This document shows, piece by piece, positions 51,863 through 61,995 of a DNA stretch of 64,000 bases. The notes under the pieces were generated by a model. The model was not told the DNA's origin. It ran no database searches and was given only the letters and a program-made list of their open reading frames with translations. This DNA comes from Flavobacterium algicola (GTDB lineage Bacteria; Bacteroidota; Bacteroidia; Flavobacteriales; Flavobacteriaceae). Within the stretch, counting starts at the first letter, position 1. Each line of letters begins with the position of its first letter. The stretch lies in contig NZ_JAJTUT010000001.1 of NCBI RefSeq assembly GCF_022399565.1, positions 919,336 through 983,335 of the forward strand, in the 5' to 3' direction. A program made the translations under genes and the position numbers.

Positions 51863-54187
51863 ATGATTAAAAAATTACTTTTCCTATTCGCATTTGTGAA
51901 TATCAGTTTGGCTTCGGCAAATGCACTTGCAGTACCCGGTAACTTCATCATAGATGGAATCAATTATGAGATTAACGGAATTTCATCCGTAAAAGTGATT
52001 GCAAACAGTGAGACTGGATATTCTGGTTCAGTAGTAATCCCATCAGTTATAACTTATTATGATGAACCATATAATGTGACAGAAATTGCAGAAAGCGCTT
52101 TTGCTAATAGTTATGGGTTAAGTTTTGTGAATATCCCTAAATCTATTACTTCAATCGGTGATCATGCTTTTGCGAATTGCTTCAATTTAAAGCAGATTAC
52201 CAGCAATATAGAAGTTGCACTACCAATCAGTTCATCTGTATTTACAAATGTATATTTAGATTATTGTAAATTAATTGTTCCTACAGGTAAAAAAGAACTT
52301 TATGAACTAGCTTTCATCTGGCAAGATTTTGCTAATATCAGCGATGTCAAACCTTTTGTCATTGATGCAGTAGCTTATGAAATCACATCTACTCAACCAG
52401 CAGCTGTAAAAGTGGTACTAAATACTGAAAATCCTACTAGTACTTTAATAAGAATACCAGCAACTGTAAGCTATAATGATGTGGTTTATGAAGTTACAGA
52501 AATTAGTAATACTGCATTTAATGGGTATAATCAACTAAATCAAATCACCTGCGAAATTATAAATCCTTTACAAGTAAGTGAAGAAGTATTTTATAATATT
52601 AATGTAGAATCTTGTAGATTAATTGTTCCAACAGCAAGCTTGGATCTTTATAAAAATGCAGATGGATGGAAAGAATTTTTAAAAATTACTGATGCCGAGC
52701 CATTTATAGTCGATGGTCTTGCCTACGAAATTACATCTAAAGCAACGCCTGCTACTGTCGAAGTTGTGAATAATACAGATGGCAATTACGAGGGATCTAT
52801 CACTATTCCTTCGACAGTTACATATGAAAATATAACTTATAACGTTACTACAATATACTCAGAAGCTTTTAGATATAATGAAGAACTTACAGCTATTACT
52901 ATAGGGAATAATATTACTGCAGTTCCAGAATATGCTTTTGAAGACTGTACATCATTAAGTTCTGTTCATATTGGAAATTCTGTCACTTCATTTGAAAAAG
53001 CAGCATTTACTCATTGTGAAAATTTAACAACCATTAATATTCCAACTTCTATTACGTCTATTGGAAAAGAAGTTTTTGCATATTGCAAGTCATTAACTTC
53101 GTTAGAAGTACCGAATTCTGTTACTTATATAGGTGATTATGCATTTAATAATTCAGGTTTAACAAGCTTTAGTTTCCCAAATAGTATTACAGAGGTATCA
53201 TTTGCAGTTTTAACTAATTGTAAAAGTTTATCGAACGTTACGATACCTGCAAGTGTTCAATCAATTAGGCAATACGCTTTTAATTTTTGTCCAAATTTAA
53301 AATTAATAACTTGTAATGTTGCGTCACCAATTGAGATTGATAACACTGTATTTTCTGGGACTACTCCAGTTCTATCTGCTACCTTAATTGTTCCTACTAA
53401 TTCAATGGATGATTATAAAAATGCAGCACATTGGGAAGATTTTTATCGAATTACAAACATCGAACCAACTGTTATAAATGAAATTAGTTATGAATTCACA
53501 TCAGGGTCAACGGTAAAAGTAATCGCTAGCTTGGGTAAAAATTATACTGGAGCTATCGTAATTCCTGCTACCGTAAATTACAAAGGAGACGATTATTTAG
53601 TAACAGCAATCGCAGAGTCAGCTTTTGAAGGTATCTATAATGACGATTTAACAGCTAGCAAGTCATTAACGACAAAATCCTCTATAACAAGTATCACATC
53701 AATTACCATTGGAGAAAATGTAAATTCAATAGAGGATTATGCTTTCGCAGATTGCGCAAATTTAACTTCTGTTATCTGCATGAATCCGAACGTGGCTGTA
53801 ATAAATGCTAACGCTTTTTACGGAGTAGATCAAGCAAACTGTAGTTTAAAAGTACCATCAAGCAGCGTATCTAGCTACAAGACAGCAAACGTATGGAAAG
53901 ATTTTAGCCCGATTGAAGCCAATGCCACACTTGGAACAAATAATTTTAATACTTCTAACGGTGTCGCAATTTATCCAACTTCAATCCAAAATGAACTTTT
54001 TATAGTTTTGAGTACTACTGACAAAACGAGTATTCAACTTTTTGATACTACAGGTAAAACACTTATTCAGAAAACAACAAATAGCAGTTTGAATACTATC
54101 AATACTAGCGAATTGGCAAGAGGAATATATTTCATTAAAGTAACTGCAAATGAAGCAACAGTAACAAAAAAATTAATTAAGATCTAA
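51863..54187 (+). CDS. BspA-like leucine-rich-repeat surface protein with type IX sorting tail
   Basis: 774 residues. Signal peptide (KKLLFLFAFVNISLASANAL), then repeated BspA-type LRR_5 units such as TAIAESAFEG, SIGDHAFANC and SIRQYAFNFC (pattern I..yAF.nC..L), arranged in four blocks separated by linkers that each begin with a copy of the xxDGxxYEIT motif. The last 75 residues are a type A type IX sorting domain (AIYPTSIQNELFIVLS, LFDTTGKTLI, ELARGIYFIKVTANEATVTK). The product is therefore exported by the T9SS and probably attached to the cell surface, where BspA-like repeats usually mediate adhesion. A terminator-like stem follows. Confidence 0.9.
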   Translation: MIKKLLFLFAFVNISLASANALAVPGNFIIDGINYEINGISSVKVIANSETGYSGSVVIPSVITYYDEPYNVTEIAESAFANSYGLSFVNIPKSITSIGDHAFANCFNLKQITSNIEVALPISSSVFTNVYLDYCKLIVPTGKKELYELAFIWQDFANISDVKPFVIDAVAYEITSTQPAAVKVVLNTENPTSTLIRIPATVSYNDVVYEVTEISNTAFNGYNQLNQITCEIINPLQVSEEVFYNINVESCRLIVPTASLDLYKNADGWKEFLKITDAEPFIVDGLAYEITSKATPATVEVVNNTDGNYEGSITIPSTVTYENITYNVTTIYSEAFRYNEELTAITIGNNITAVPEYAFEDCTSLSSVHIGNSVTSFEKAAFTHCENLTTINIPTSITSIGKEVFAYCKSLTSLEVPNSVTYIGDYAFNNSGLTSFSFPNSITEVSFAVLTNCKSLSNVTIPASVQSIRQYAFNFCPNLKLITCNVASPIEIDNTVFSGTTPVLSATLIVPTNSMDDYKNAAHWEDFYRITNIEPTVINEISYEFTSGSTVKVIASLGKNYTGAIVIPATVNYKGDDYLVTAIAESAFEGIYNDDLTASKSLTTKSSITSITSITIGENVNSIEDYAFADCANLTSVICMNPNVAVINANAFYGVDQANCSLKVPSSSVSSYKTANVWKDFSPIEANATLGTNNFNTSNGVAIYPTSIQNELFIVLSTTDKTSIQLFDTTGKTLIQKTTNSSLNTINTSELARGIYFIKVTANEATVTKKLIKI

Positions 54188-54208
54188 AAAGTTTAAGTTT
54201 TTAGATCT
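54180..54208. repeat. Perfect inverted repeat at the LRR gene stop codon
   Basis: AGATCTAAAAA and TTTTTAGATCT pair perfectly around GTTTAAG and include the stop codon TAA. Probably part of the 3' end structure of the mRNA. Confidence 0.5.
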
Positions 54209-54213
54209 CTAAG

Positions 54214-54246
54214 AAGGCTTGCTGTAATGGCAGGCCTTAATTTTTA
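54214..54246 (+). terminator. Terminator after the LRR protein gene
   Basis: AAGGCTTGC and GCAGGCCTT pair with one G-U, followed by AATTTTT. It lies about 25 nt after the stop. Confidence 0.65.
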
Positions 54247-54826
54247 ATACATCAAATTTAGGCACAGTACTTTTATAGCAATGGAAAAAATTAATACAAC
54301 AGTTAATTACTAACTAATTAAGAAGCATCTCTTAATTCATTGTTCCAATATATTTTCTAAAAGTAACTTATCAGAAATTACGAAATAGTAAACTAAATTA
54401 ACTGCAAATTTACCTTCTACAAACATCTGTTATTAACTACTACTACCTTATTTTGGGAATAATTATGGTCTATAATCTACATAAATACCAGTCAAAACAC
54501 GTAAAAATACGATTAAAACACTATTTACAAATAATTTATAAGTAATTTTGCATATATTTACTTAGGGAAATTATTCGAATTTAAAAGTGCAGTTAATAAT
54601 CTATCCCATTTTATTTAATGTACTTATTAATTACAAACCATCAATAAAAATGAAAATTATAAAAAGAAAATTATACGTAAGTTGATTAATTCATTTAACT
54701 CCATTTATGACATTTATTCAAGTAGATAAAATCGTCTCAGACTTTTTGAAAATTGATTATTAAAAAACACATGTTATTAAACACCAACACTTTTTACCCC
54801 AATTTAACCCCCTAAATAATCCGCAT
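54247..54826. other. AT-rich gene-free region
   Basis: About 580 bp with no credible frame or structured element between the two surface protein genes. The downstream gene's promoter must lie here; no TTG/TAnnTTTG pair was recognised. Confidence 0.5.
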
Positions 54827-57091
54827 ATGAAAAAAAAATACTTATTAAGTCTATTTGCTGTTTTAATTACACAGTTATTTATAGCACAAACGACTGAGGA
54901 TTTCGAAACAGAAACTAATGGAAGTACAAGCTTTACAGATAATGGTCAAGTTTTTAATGTTACTACTCAAGCTCATGGTCCTTTTAAAATTCAAACCGCA
55001 TATCCTAGAACAGGATGGAACGGTACTGCTATCGACAACAATTACATAGAAAATAGTAGTGCAGGGTCTTATGGACCTGTAGAGTTTACAATTGCTACTT
55101 CTGGGAGTACACCGTTTAATTTAAAAAGCCTGTGGTTATATTTAAGCAGAAAATCTTTTTCAGATTTCAATATTACGGGTTCTTGTACCATTACTGGTAA
55201 GCTTGCTGGCGCAACCGTATTTACAGCCTCACAAAGCAGTGGTTTCGCTACAGGAATAGGAACAACTAATGGCTTTACTTCAGTAAACATGACTACTTAT
55301 GGTGGGAGTGATAATTCTAATGCCATTATTGATTCATATATAGTTACGACTACAGGAAATATTGAATATGTAGCACTTGATGCTATGACTTGGCAGAAGA
55401 TTACTTGTTCTGCAGTAACAGTAGCTAAGGCCTCTCAAACTAATATTGCATGTAACGGAGGCAGCACGGGAGCTGCAGCAGTAAATGCTTCTGGAGGAAC
55501 GGGCTTAACATATAACTGGACTCCCGGTAATCCAACAGGTGACGGAACAGCGAGTGTAATAGGATTAACTGCTGGAAACTGGACATGTACGGTGACTAAT
55601 TCTTGTGGTAATAGTAATTCTACTAGCTTTAACATTAGTCAACCAACTGCAATTAATTTAACAGCTGCTTCGCTAACTAATATTTCTTGTAATAGTGCTT
55701 CAAATGGCGCTGCTACTGTGAATACTCCAACTGGAGGTGCTGGAGGTTATACATATAATTGGACTCCAGGAAATCCCGCAGGCGACGGAACAACTTCTGT
55801 AACAGGTTTAACAGCTGGTAGCTGGACTTGCACTGTTACAGATGCGAATGGATGTACAAAAGCTCAAGATTTCATCATAACACAGCCTGATGCTTTAACT
55901 GCTCCAACAACCAGCCCTGTGACCTATCTAAAAAATGCAACAGCAACTCCATTAACAGCTAGTGGAACTGGACTACTTTGGTACGCTTCATTAATTGGAG
56001 GGATCGCAAGCACCTCTGCACCAACACCGAGCACTACAGTATCTGGAACAACTACTTATTATGTATCAAGCTCAAATTCGAATGGTTGCGAAAGTACAAG
56101 AACTGCTCTCGTAGTCACCGTTACATCACCAGCAACGCATCTGAATTTTGATGGAGTTAATGATTACATCAGAATACCTAAACCAACCACTTCTGATTTT
56201 ACATTAGAATATTGGATCAAAACGACTGATACTGGATCAAATAGCGGTCAATGGTATGGTGGTAAAGGAATTGTGGATGCCGAAGAAGCTGGCGTAACCA
56301 ATGATTTTGGTACGTCTTTGGTCAACTCCAAACTAGCTTTTGGCGTTGGTAATCCAGATATCACTATTTTCTCAACAACTGCAATCAATACAGGAGAATG
56401 GAAACATGTATGTGTTAGTTGGAAACAAGCTACTGGACAAATGAAATTATACATTGATGGAAATTTAGAAGCATCTGGCACAGGAAGCACTTTAACCAGA
56501 AACAGTACTCCTGAGATCGTTATTGGAGCCCTACAGTACAACAGCAATTACTTTAATGGATCAATTGACGAACTTCGTATTTGGAATACTGTACGAACAG
56601 TTGAGCAAATAAATAATAGTAAAAATTGCGAATTAGCGGGTAATGAACAAGGATTAATTTCCTATTATAAATTCAACCAAGGTAACGATCAAGCCAATAA
56701 TACTGCTCAAAATACCTTAACAAATGCAGTTACAGGCTATACTAATCCGACATTAACAAACTTTGCGCTTACAGGATCAACATCAAATTGGCTCGCTGGA
56801 TCGGTAATACAAACAGGTTCAACATGCGCTACTTTAAGCACTACCAATTTCAACAAATCAAATAGTATTAAAGTATATCCAAACCCTACTAGCAACTTTG
56901 TAATAATTGAAGCCAGTACTATGGACAACGCTACTATTCAAATATCTGATGTTTCCGGTAGAATATTAGTATCGAAAAACATTTCTGAAACTGCCAATAC
57001 GATTGATCTTTCACCCTTACAAAATGGAGTGTATATTTTCAGAATTAAAACACAAGACGGCGAATCGGTAACAAAAGTGATTAAACAATAA
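54827..57091 (+). CDS. Secreted SprB-repeat/LamG protein with type IX sorting tail
   Basis: 754 residues. Signal peptide KKKYLLSLFAVLITQLFIAQ; an N-terminal region of unclear fold (about 20-200); two SprB-like repeats (about 205-355, each with TNIACNGGSTGAAAVNASGG-like and YNWTPGNPxGDGTxSVxGLT sequence); an Ig-like region (about 355-430); a laminin-G-like/concanavalin domain (about 440-625, LNFDGVNDYIRIPKP, YIDGNLEASG, IDELRIWNTVRT); and a type A sorting domain (VYPNPTSNFVII to VTKVIKQ). It is probably a T9SS-exported surface protein binding glycans or other cells. SprB repeats occur in gliding adhesins, but this protein is much shorter than SprB. Confidence 0.9.
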   Translation: MKKKYLLSLFAVLITQLFIAQTTEDFETETNGSTSFTDNGQVFNVTTQAHGPFKIQTAYPRTGWNGTAIDNNYIENSSAGSYGPVEFTIATSGSTPFNLKSLWLYLSRKSFSDFNITGSCTITGKLAGATVFTASQSSGFATGIGTTNGFTSVNMTTYGGSDNSNAIIDSYIVTTTGNIEYVALDAMTWQKITCSAVTVAKASQTNIACNGGSTGAAAVNASGGTGLTYNWTPGNPTGDGTASVIGLTAGNWTCTVTNSCGNSNSTSFNISQPTAINLTAASLTNISCNSASNGAATVNTPTGGAGGYTYNWTPGNPAGDGTTSVTGLTAGSWTCTVTDANGCTKAQDFIITQPDALTAPTTSPVTYLKNATATPLTASGTGLLWYASLIGGIASTSAPTPSTTVSGTTTYYVSSSNSNGCESTRTALVVTVTSPATHLNFDGVNDYIRIPKPTTSDFTLEYWIKTTDTGSNSGQWYGGKGIVDAEEAGVTNDFGTSLVNSKLAFGVGNPDITIFSTTAINTGEWKHVCVSWKQATGQMKLYIDGNLEASGTGSTLTRNSTPEIVIGALQYNSNYFNGSIDELRIWNTVRTVEQINNSKNCELAGNEQGLISYYKFNQGNDQANNTAQNTLTNAVTGYTNPTLTNFALTGSTSNWLAGSVIQTGSTCATLSTTNFNKSNSIKVYPNPTSNFVIIEASTMDNATIQISDVSGRILVSKNISETANTIDLSPLQNGVYIFRIKTQDGESVTKVIKQ

Positions 57092-57128
57092 GTTTCCATT
57101 TGATTTTTCTTTAAAATAGTAATAGAGC

Positions 57129-57166
57129 AACCCTGCTTGAGTTTAAAACTCTAGCAGGGTTTTTTA
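57129..57166 (+). terminator. Terminator after the LamG protein gene
   Basis: ACCCTGCTTGAGTTTAAAAC-type stem: CCCTGC and GCAGGG with further pairing GAGTTT/AAACTC, followed by T6, 38 nt after the stop. Confidence 0.85.
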
Positions 57167-57182
57167 ATACGATTTTGTCACT

Positions 57183-57236
57183 CCCGCGTGACTGATAGAA
57201 GCTAGCTACCGAAGTAGCGCGGATAGCAGGACAGCA
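57183..57236 (+). repeat. Dispersed palindromic repeat, copy 2
   Basis: CCCGCGTGACTGATAGAAGC leads into a hairpin GCTAC-CGAA-GTAGC and then GCGGATAGCAGGACAGC. Its ends align with copy 1 (CCGTGA..G..AGC and AGCAGGAC), while the middle hairpin differs in sequence, as expected for a family conserved in structure. Confidence 0.65.
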
Positions 57237-57240
57237 ATAA

Positions 57241-57286
57241 AAAAAGGGGCTTTGTAACTGCAAACTACTGTAAGCCCCTTTTTTTA
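57241..57286. terminator. Second terminator upstream of dnaE
   Basis: AAAAAGGGGCTT and AAGCCCCTTTTT form a perfect 12-bp stem with a 21-nt loop. It directly follows the repeat and could stop transcription from either side. Confidence 0.75.
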
Positions 57287-57359
57287 TTGGTGGCACGCCC
57301 AAATTGTTATTCGTGTATTTTTGTTGATAACTTCCCTTTACATTCGCTCAAAAAATCCC

Positions 57360-57367
57360 TAAATTTG
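57360..57367 (+). promoter_or_regulatory. Possible -7 box for dnaE
   Basis: TAAATTTG matches the Bacteroidota -7 element, 50 bp before the ATG. No TTG is present at the right distance upstream, so this is a weak call. Confidence 0.35.
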
Positions 57368-57417
57368 AAATTCATTTTTCGGGAAACCTTAAAATCATAA
57401 TCTCCTCAATATCAGCT

Positions 57418-60400
57418 ATGTACTTAATATTCGATACCGAAACTACTGGATTACCTAAAAACTGGAATGCTCCAATCACCGATTCTGATAACTGGCCTCG
57501 TTGTATTCAGATTGCATGGCAGTTGCATGACGAGATGGGTAAATTGATTGAACATCAGGATTATTTGGTACAGCCCGAGGGATTTAATATCCCATATGAT
57601 GCCGAGCGTATTCACGGGATTTCAACCGAATTGGCACAGCATGATGGGATTCCGCTAGCTGAGGTGTTGGAGAAATTCAATATCGCTTTGGGAAAAGCCA
57701 AATTTATTGTGGGTCAGAATCTAGGTTTTGATGTCAATATTATGGGTGCTGAATTCCACCGACTTTCTGTTGAAAGTCCGATGGCGTCGATGCCCGTTTT
57801 GGACACCTGTACCGAGGTTATTGCTAAGTTATTACAATTACCTGGAGGTCGTGGAGGAAAGTTCAAATTACCAACTTTAACAGAATTACACCAATATTTA
57901 TTTGGAGCTCCTTTTGGTGAGGCGCACAATGCAACTGCCGATGTAGAGGCAACAACACGTTGCTTTTTAGAATTAATTCGAAAAGAAATTTTCACCAAAG
58001 AAGAGCTGGATGTTCCTGGCTCCTACTTTGTTGATTTTCAAAATAAAAACCCAAGAGAGATTCAGCTTATTGGGTTGAAACACATCAACCTCAAGCAGGC
58101 GTCTGATAAAATTCGTCAGCAATTTGGCGAAACCACTACGCAAACTGTTTCGAAAAAGGAGTTAAACAACAACAAAGCAGTTTTAACAGATGTGCCTTAT
58201 GCGCATTTACACAATCACACACAATTCTCCGTTTTGCAATCCACAATCGGAATTGCGGACATCGTTAAAGCAACTGCAAAATTCAAAATGCCTGCAGTTG
58301 CCATGACCGATACAGCCAACATGATGGGAGCTTTCCACTTTGTGAGTGCAGTAATGAATCATACCAAAGCCGCTAAAGCCAAAAATGCCGCATTGATTGA
58401 AAACGGTGAAGAACCTACAGAGACTGAAATCAAACCAATCGTAGGTTTAGAGTTCAACATCTGCGAAAACCACTTGGACAAATCCAAAAAAGACAATGGT
58501 TATCAAGTAGTATTGTTGGCCAAAAATAAAAATGGGTATCATAATTTAGCCAAAATGGCATCGATTGCCAATATTGATGGTTTTTATTATGTACCTCGTA
58601 TTGACAAAAAACTTGTAGAAAAATACAAGGAAGATATCATGGTGTTGTCGGGTAACTTGTATGGAGAGATTCCTGGAAAAATCCTAAACTTGGGAGAAAA
58701 CCAAGCCGAAGAAGCTTTGATTTGGTGGAAGGAGCAATTTGGAGCCGATTTCTATCTCGAAATCATGCGCCACAACCAGGAAGATGAAAACCGAGTAAAC
58801 AAAACCTTGATTGAATTTGCCAGTAAACATGATGTTAAATTAATTGCGTCCAATAATACCTATTACGTTAATAAAGAGGATGCCAACGCACACGATATTT
58901 TGTTGTGTGTAAAAGACGGAGAAAAACAAGCCACTCCAATAGGACGTGGTCGTGGCTACCGTTATGGACTTCCAAATCAAGAATATTATTACAAGTCGGG
59001 TGATGAGATGAAGCAACTTTTTGCTGACTTACCCGATGCGATTATCAACATTCAAGAAATCATTGATAAGGTCGAACCTTATTCTTTGTACCGCGATGTA
59101 TTGCTACCAAAATACGATATTCCGCAAGAATTTGTGGATCCCGAAGACGACAAAGACAATGGGGTACGTGGGGAAAACGCCTATTTGCGTGACTTAACGA
59201 TGGTTGGTGCCCGAAAACGATATGGCGAAATAACCGAGTCCATTCAAGAGCGATTGGATTTTGAACTCTTGACCATTTCCAACTCTGGGTATCCAGGGTA
59301 TTTCTTGATTGTTCAGGATTTCATTGCCAAGGCCCGAGAGATGGACGTATCTGTAGGACCGGGACGTGGATCGGCAGCGGGATCTGCCGTTGCATATTGC
59401 TTGGGAATTACCAATATTGACCCGATTAAATACGACTTGCTTTTTGAGCGTTTCTTGAATCCCGATCGTGTGTCCATGCCCGATATTGATATCGATTTTG
59501 ATGACGAGGGTCGTGGTCGTGTTATGGATTATGTAATCAATAAATACGGAGCCAATCAAGTGGCACAGATTATTACATATGGTAAAATGGCGACCAAATC
59601 GGCGATTCGTGATACCGCCCGTGTACTCGATCTACCTCTATTTGAAGCCGATAGAATTGCCAAATTGATTCCGGCCATGATGCCTGGAAAATGGAATCTA
59701 GCACGTTTTCTTTCTGAGTCAGAAGATGATGTAAAGAAAGCGCTAAAAGGACCAGACGAATTTGAACTTGTAAAAGAATTGATTGCCATTGCCAATGGTA
59801 ACGACCTTGCTGCAGAGACCATTCAGCAAGCAAAAATCTTGGAGGGTTCCATGCGTAACACCGGTATTCACGCCTGTGGGGTGATCATCACACCATCAGA
59901 TATTACCAATTATGTTCCTGTTACTACTGCCAAAGATTCCGATTTATACGTAACCCAATTTGATAACTCCGTAGCCGAAAGCGCTGGATTGTTAAAGATG
60001 GACTTTTTGGGTCTGAAGACCCTTACTTTGATAAAAGACACCGTTAAATTGGTAAAATACAGAAACGATATTACGCTCGATCCGGATACCTTCCCTATTG
60101 ATGATGTAAAAACATACGAATTATTCCAGCGTGGAGAAACAGTTGGTATCTTTCAATACGAATCACCCGGAATGCAAAAATACATGAAGGAATTGAAGCC
60201 TACCGTTTTTGGGGATTTAATTGCCATGAATGCCTTGTATCGTCCGGGACCATTAGAATACATTCCTTCTTTCGTACGTCGAAAAAATGGAGAAGAAGAA
60301 ATCAAATACGATCTAGATGCCTGCGAAGAATACCTTGGTGAAACCTATGGTATTACTGTTTACCAAGAGCAGGTGATGCTTTTATCTCAATCTTTGGCTG

Positions 60401-61953
60401 GATTTACCAAAGGTGAGGCCGACGTTTTGCGTAAAGCGATGGGTAAAAAACAAAAAGAAGTACTAGACAAAATGAAACCTCAATTTGTCAGACAAGCGGC
60501 AGAAAAAGGACATGACCCTGTAGTACTGGAGAAAATCTGGAAAGACTGGGAAGCCTTTGCGAGTTATGCCTTTAACAAATCCCACTCAACTTGCTATGCA
60601 TGGATCGCTTACCAAACCGCTTATCTAAAAGCGCACTACCCTGCCGAATATATGGCGGCGGTATTGTCTAATAATATGAACGATATCAAGCAAGTCTCTT
60701 TCTTTATGGAAGAATGCAAACGCATGGGCTTACAAGTTTTGGGACCAGATGTAAATGAATCTTTCTATAAATTTACCGTAAACGATGAGTATGCTGTTCG
60801 ATTTGGAATGGGTGCCGTAAAAGGTGTTGGTTCTGGAGCTGTAGCAACTATAGTTGAGCACAGAAAAGATGGTCGCTACAAATCTATTTTTGATTTAGCC
60901 AAACGTATTGACCTTCGTTCTGCCAATAAAAAAGCATTTGAAAATTTAGCATTAGCAGGTGGTTTTGACTGTTTTGAAGACACACATCGTGCGCAATATT
61001 TTCACGATGACGGTGACGGAATCACATTCTACGAAAAAGCCATTCGATACGGAGCTAAATTTCAGGAAAACGAAAATTCATCCCAGGTAAGTTTATTTGG
61101 CGAAGCGTCAGAAGTGCAGATTGCAGAGCCTGTTGTTCCCCCTTGCGAGGATTGGAGCACGATGGAGAAACTTGCCAAAGAAAAAGAAGTCGTTGGAATT
61201 TACATCTCAGGCCATCCACTTGATGATTATAAATTTGAGATGAAAAACTTTTGTAATGTTAAACTTGAGGCTCTCAAAAGCTTACACTTGCATGTAAGCA
61301 AACCGCTAGCAATTGCGGGGATAGTCAACAATGTACAGCACAAAGTAGCCAAGAACGGAAAAGGTTGGGGAATCTTCAATCTAGAAGGCTATGATGAAAG
61401 TTATGAGTTCAAAATATTTGGTGAAGAGTACTTAAAATTCCGTCATTTCTTCTTGCAAAACAATTTTGTCTACATCAAATTGATGATCAAAGACGGTTGG
61501 GTAAATCAAGATACGGGTAAGAAAAGTGATCCTAGAATTACGTTTACAGAGGTGAGACAATTACAAGATGTATTGGCAGCCTTTGCAAAAAAACTTATTA
61601 TTATTCTAAATATTACCGATTTACAAACGGATTTCATACATCATTTGAACCGACTTTTCCAAGAACACAGAGGTGACCATCAAGTCGCTTTTGACATTAT
61701 GGAACTGGAGCGAATCAAGAAAATGGTCGAAGTAGAACCAATCACTATAGAAGGTGAGGATGATTTTATAGAAGAAGCAACTGACGATGATGATACCGAA
61801 ATTAGTACCGTAAAAACACCAGAAGTAACCGAAGTAGAAGAAATAAAAGTCGTTACGAGATTAAACATGCCGAGTCGCAGACTGAAAATTAATATCTCAA
61901 ACGAGTTATTGGTTGAACTCGAAAAAATGCAAATCAACTTCAAGTTGAATTAA
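57418..61953 (+). CDS. dnaE: DNA polymerase III alpha subunit with fused N-terminal 3'-5' exonuclease
   Basis: 1511 residues. Residues 1-200 are a DEDDh exonuclease: D7/E9 in LIFDTETTGLP, VGQNLGFDVNIMGAEF, and AHNATADVEATTRC. The PHP domain starts near residue 265 (YAHLHNHTQFSVLQST). The polymerase palm contains GPGRGSAAGSAVAYC and PDIDIDFDDEGR with catalytic D689 and D691. The tHhH, OB-fold and C-terminal parts follow (FNKSHSTCYAWIAYQTAYLK, AIAGIVNNVQHKVAKNGKGW). The fused exonuclease would supply the proofreading done by the separate epsilon subunit in E. coli. Whether a free epsilon also exists cannot be told from this window. No RuvC-like or mobile neighbour; a repeat element follows the stop. 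Confidence 0.96.
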   Translation: MYLIFDTETTGLPKNWNAPITDSDNWPRCIQIAWQLHDEMGKLIEHQDYLVQPEGFNIPYDAERIHGISTELAQHDGIPLAEVLEKFNIALGKAKFIVGQNLGFDVNIMGAEFHRLSVESPMASMPVLDTCTEVIAKLLQLPGGRGGKFKLPTLTELHQYLFGAPFGEAHNATADVEATTRCFLELIRKEIFTKEELDVPGSYFVDFQNKNPREIQLIGLKHINLKQASDKIRQQFGETTTQTVSKKELNNNKAVLTDVPYAHLHNHTQFSVLQSTIGIADIVKATAKFKMPAVAMTDTANMMGAFHFVSAVMNHTKAAKAKNAALIENGEEPTETEIKPIVGLEFNICENHLDKSKKDNGYQVVLLAKNKNGYHNLAKMASIANIDGFYYVPRIDKKLVEKYKEDIMVLSGNLYGEIPGKILNLGENQAEEALIWWKEQFGADFYLEIMRHNQEDENRVNKTLIEFASKHDVKLIASNNTYYVNKEDANAHDILLCVKDGEKQATPIGRGRGYRYGLPNQEYYYKSGDEMKQLFADLPDAIINIQEIIDKVEPYSLYRDVLLPKYDIPQEFVDPEDDKDNGVRGENAYLRDLTMVGARKRYGEITESIQERLDFELLTISNSGYPGYFLIVQDFIAKAREMDVSVGPGRGSAAGSAVAYCLGITNIDPIKYDLLFERFLNPDRVSMPDIDIDFDDEGRGRVMDYVINKYGANQVAQIITYGKMATKSAIRDTARVLDLPLFEADRIAKLIPAMMPGKWNLARFLSESEDDVKKALKGPDEFELVKELIAIANGNDLAAETIQQAKILEGSMRNTGIHACGVIITPSDITNYVPVTTAKDSDLYVTQFDNSVAESAGLLKMDFLGLKTLTLIKDTVKLVKYRNDITLDPDTFPIDDVKTYELFQRGETVGIFQYESPGMQKYMKELKPTVFGDLIAMNALYRPGPLEYIPSFVRRKNGEEEIKYDLDACEEYLGETYGITVYQEQVMLLSQSLAGFTKGEADVLRKAMGKKQKEVLDKMKPQFVRQAAEKGHDPVVLEKIWKDWEAFASYAFNKSHSTCYAWIAYQTAYLKAHYPAEYMAAVLSNNMNDIKQVSFFMEECKRMGLQVLGPDVNESFYKFTVNDEYAVRFGMGAVKGVGSGAVATIVEHRKDGRYKSIFDLAKRIDLRSANKKAFENLALAGGFDCFEDTHRAQYFHDDGDGITFYEKAIRYGAKFQENENSSQVSLFGEASEVQIAEPVVPPCEDWSTMEKLAKEKEVVGIYISGHPLDDYKFEMKNFCNVKLEALKSLHLHVSKPLAIAGIVNNVQHKVAKNGKGWGIFNLEGYDESYEFKIFGEEYLKFRHFFLQNNFVYIKLMIKDGWVNQDTGKKSDPRITFTEVRQLQDVLAAFAKKLIIILNITDLQTDFIHHLNRLFQEHRGDHQVAFDIMELERIKKMVEVEPITIEGEDDFIEEATDDDDTEISTVKTPEVTEVEEIKVVTRLNMPSRRLKINISNELLVELEKMQINFKLN

Positions 61954-61995
61954 AGATTTTGGGAGCAGGGAATTTGGGTTCTTTTAAGAAAATCC

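Noticed and set aside
59194..59833. Several long minus-strand frames inside dnaE
   Set aside because: They are shadows of the dnaE coding strand, which has intact polymerase motifs throughout.
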